Shown one piece after another: positions 61,600 to 64,000 of a stretch of 64,000 nucleotides of DNA (positions are counted from its first letter, which is position 1; each line of letters opens with the position of its first letter). Under the pieces are notes generated by a model. The model saw only the letters and a list, made by a program, of their open reading frames with translations, made no database searches and was not told the DNA's origin. Position numbers and translations under genes: made by a program. Source of the stretch: Hortaea werneckii. Taxonomy: Eukaryota; Ascomycota; Dothideomycetes; Mycosphaerellales; Teratosphaeriaceae. Location: positions 62,001 to 126,000 of the forward strand of contig JBAOKB010000145.1 of the NCBI GenBank assembly GCA_037044905.1. The letters run 5' to 3'.

Positions 61600-64000
61600 A
61601 TGGCGCCCAAGAAACGGACAGCGACCACTAACACGGCGTCAAGAACGAAGGCGTTGAAAGCAACGAGTCCTTTGCGTACTTCGCCGCGCAAAACTAGGCC
61701 TTCTAGGAAGAAACTTGAAGCCGAACAAACTACTGATATTCCTGCGCCTTCTAAAGTCATCAAAGCGAAAGCGTCACCTCCGAAGACGAAGACGCCGATG
61801 AAAAACAAAGCGGCCAAGACTGCCAAAGCATCACCAGCCAAAAAAGAAAAGCAAGGAGTCGATGGTCTTCCTCAGTCTAATGAAGCCAAAGTGGAGCCGC
61901 AGAAGCCAATCAGGGCCGCTAAGAAGTCAGGCGCCACTCGCACTCAGAAGACGTACCCTGGAAGGAAGAAGAGTATTGGGGAAGCGGCTTACCGGCCGGA
62001 AATCAATGAGGATAAAGATGACCAGGACGAGATTCTGGCGCCGCAGAAGACTAAAAGGAAGGCCACGAAGGACTCTGATGTTGTCACTTCTCCTCCCAAG
62101 AAGAGGGGACGACCTCGAAAGAATCCTGAAGTAGGGGCTGTAGAGGAGGTGTCCTCGCCACCGAAACAGAAGACTCGGCGACTGTTGGGTCAAGAGGCTG
62201 GGGATGCTGAGGCGTCTCCACCGAAGAAGCGAGGCAGGCCGAAGAAAGAAACATCGACTGAAATTGCGTCAGCCGAGACTACTGAAAATCTACCAAAGCG
62301 CAGAGGGAGGCCGCCCAAGAATGCCTCCGCAACAGTATCTTCAGCTACGAAGAAAGAGACAACCGAGGCGAAGACAAATGTCCCTCAATCGAAAGGCCGT
62401 GCCCCGTCTAAGACCACAAACCAGCGTCCAACGCCACCGCAATCGCCACCCAAATCCACCAAAGCAGCTCCAACAAACAACCACACCAGCCGAGCAACCC
62501 GCTCAGTCTCCCCAACCAAAGCAAAACAACCGTCCACAACCGACTACAACCCCGCCCTGAACCGCGCCGCCGTAACAGCCGCCTACAAATACCTCGGCCT
62601 CCCTCCCCGCAAAGCATGGAGTCTGCCTGACACCGCCATTGCCACTGCTTATCGCGATCGACTTTCCGAGGAGGAGGGAGACGTACAGAAAGATGACCTC
62701 CGCGAGGCGCTAAAGGCTATCGCTTACGCGCGTAGCAGTGCGACATTAGCAGGTTTGGTCCGGGAGGGTGGGCATCAGTCGGAGGCCGTGCAGCGGTTGT
62801 TGGCGAGGAGTCCCTCGAGGGCGGCGAGGAGTGGGAGTCCTGCGGAGAAGAAGAAGAAAGGTGGGGGGCTGAGGCGTGGGCGTGCGGGGTCTGCTGGTAG
62901 TCAGGGGTTGGGCGTGGGCGGGAAACGGGAGAGTGAGGTTGCGGTCGGGGAGGAATGGACTGATAGTCCGGCGAAGAAGGCAAGGAAGGGTTCGGTGGGT
63001 GGGGGTTTGGCGCAGTCGCGTGGTGGGTTGGATGGGAGGAATTTCAGTGTGGGAGGCGTGAAGCAGAGTATTGAGGCTGGAGGTGGGAGGAGCGGGAGTT
63101 CATCGCCGGGGAGGAAGAGGAGTTCGAAGTCGTTGTCCCCGGCTAGGAGGGTCCGCGGTTCTGATCAGGCGGGCGAGTTGTCGAGGTCGTTGTCCCCCGC
63201 GCGCCGTGGAGCGGTGCCCCTAATGGGTTCAGTGTCGGCACGAGCAAGCCCTGCGAGGGGCCGCAGCAAGAGTCCGGGCACAGAGGTGGCGAAGGCGAGT
63301 AGTCGGGCTAGGTCCAAGAGTGCTGGGCCGGGAAAGAACTATGGTGAACTCAATGAGCACAGCATACCTTCTCTCTCCACATCTGCTCGCAGTCCGTCTC
63401 GAGCTGGTCGCAGGAGCCCTAGCCCTCGCCATCAGAGACCCAACGCCGAGCCTGCGCTACAGTCGAAGACTCGCAGTCCTCCAACCACTGCCACCGCTAA
63501 CCAATCGACGAAAAACCCGCGCCGCTCTCCCTCAAAGTCTCCCACGCGCAAGACAGCCAACCGACCACCGCCTCCCCCTCCCAACTCGCGCACAGTATCC
63601 AACACCACCCCATCAGAAAAATTCCAAGTCATCCCCAAAGACCAACCCTCAGCCCAAGACCGCGGACCCGTCCACTCCTCCACGAACCCCCAATTCATCC
63701 CCCACGACCCCCAACAACGATCCAACCCTTTCTTCGAAACCATGCCCGCGCCCGAAATCTGGCATCAGCGGATGCCCGCCTTCTTCCCCTTCGGCGAGAC
63801 GCCGTATCTCGAGCGCGTGAAGAGTCGACAGATCGAGGAGGATCTGGCGTATGGTTAGTCCTTTTTTTTTTCTTTTCTTCCCCTCTCTTCCCCTTTGCCC
63901 TTCTGCCCTTGTCACAACCCCTGTCCTCCCCCCCCCCCCCTCCCCCCAAAACCACTGCAACATTACCCTCCTTCCCAGGTTTGAGTGAGTCGAAAGAGAT
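61600..64000 (+). CDS. AT-hook protein, basic and Ser/Pro-rich, 3' end outside window
   Basis: Start ATG 61600 (MAPKKRTATTNTASRTKA); an in-frame ATG at 61402 exists but the intervening part looks non-coding. Three AT-hook cores are visible: KKRGRPRKN, KKRGRPKKE and KRRGRPPKN, each in a (SP)PK-K-RGRP context, suggesting minor-groove binding to AT-rich DNA and a nuclear role. A helical patch near DYNPALNRAAVTAAYKYLGL, then VREGGHQSEAVQRLLARSP is the most ordered segment. The remaining sequence is repetitive SPAR/SPSRA. Exon 1 ends at 63853 (LAYG) and an intron of 125 nt (63854-63978, GTTAGT...CCAG, pyrimidine-rich with a C run) leads into the next exon, starting at 63979, which continues beyond the window. 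Exact function unknown. Confidence 0.78.

Overview
The window reads as nuclear DNA of a filamentous ascomycete (Pezizomycotina, probably Dothideomycetes). Genes are well spaced, many have one to three GT-AG introns of about 50-100 nt, and the gene set fits a mould: dynactin p150, a NACHT-type NLR, a SPO22/ZIP4 meiosis protein, a class II DAHP synthase, an LtrA-family membrane protein and a proteasome alpha2 subunit with an extra loop. No operons, phage, CRISPR arrays or recognisable transposons were seen. I found 23 protein genes and one tRNA gene.

Layout. 1-13.4 kb is a run of minus-strand genes: the 5' part of a patatin-like triacylglycerol lipase (leaves the window at base 1), a KHA1-type K+/H+ antiporter, an unidentified membrane protein with a doubtful exon joint, an AIM24-domain protein and a long acidic, Pro/Ser-rich protein. 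13.4-16.6 kb is gene-free. 16.6-23.2 kb, still minus strand: a type II membrane protein, the NLR and a RING-CH ubiquitin ligase. 23.8-29.6 kb, plus strand: proteasome alpha2 and dynactin p150Glued. 29.7-32.8 kb: SPO22/ZIP4, convergent with p150. 34.7-41 kb: a small membrane protein, the tRNA-Asp gene, a FAT1-like acyl-CoA synthetase and DAHP synthase. 41.5-48.2 kb, plus strand: an unknown protein, a MARVEL-like membrane protein and exportin-T. 48.5-64 kb: a cytochrome P450, a Ser/Pro/Ala-rich protein, a short LPxELRLxIY protein, the LtrA protein, a VPS5/SNX1 sorting nexin and an AT-hook protein that runs off the right edge.

The most striking element is the tRNA-Asp(GTC) gene at 36024-36169. 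Besides a normal 18-nt intron after position 37, its D-arm is interrupted by a 56-nt segment that starts GTGAGT, contains CACTAAC and ends TTAG, just like the spliceosomal introns of the neighbouring protein genes. Four of those introns are also exactly 56 nt. Removing both insertions leaves a 72-nt tRNA with A and B boxes and a downstream T-run. A spliceosome-like intron at a non-canonical position in a nuclear tRNA gene would be unusual.

The genes do not form one pathway. They cover housekeeping (proteasome, tRNA export, aromatic amino-acid entry, lipid mobilisation and fatty-acid activation, dynein/dynactin transport, retromer), meiosis, and probable accessory functions (P450, NLR). Exon models were accepted where splice sites, reading phase and total length (a multiple of three) agree; starts that remain uncertain are flagged.
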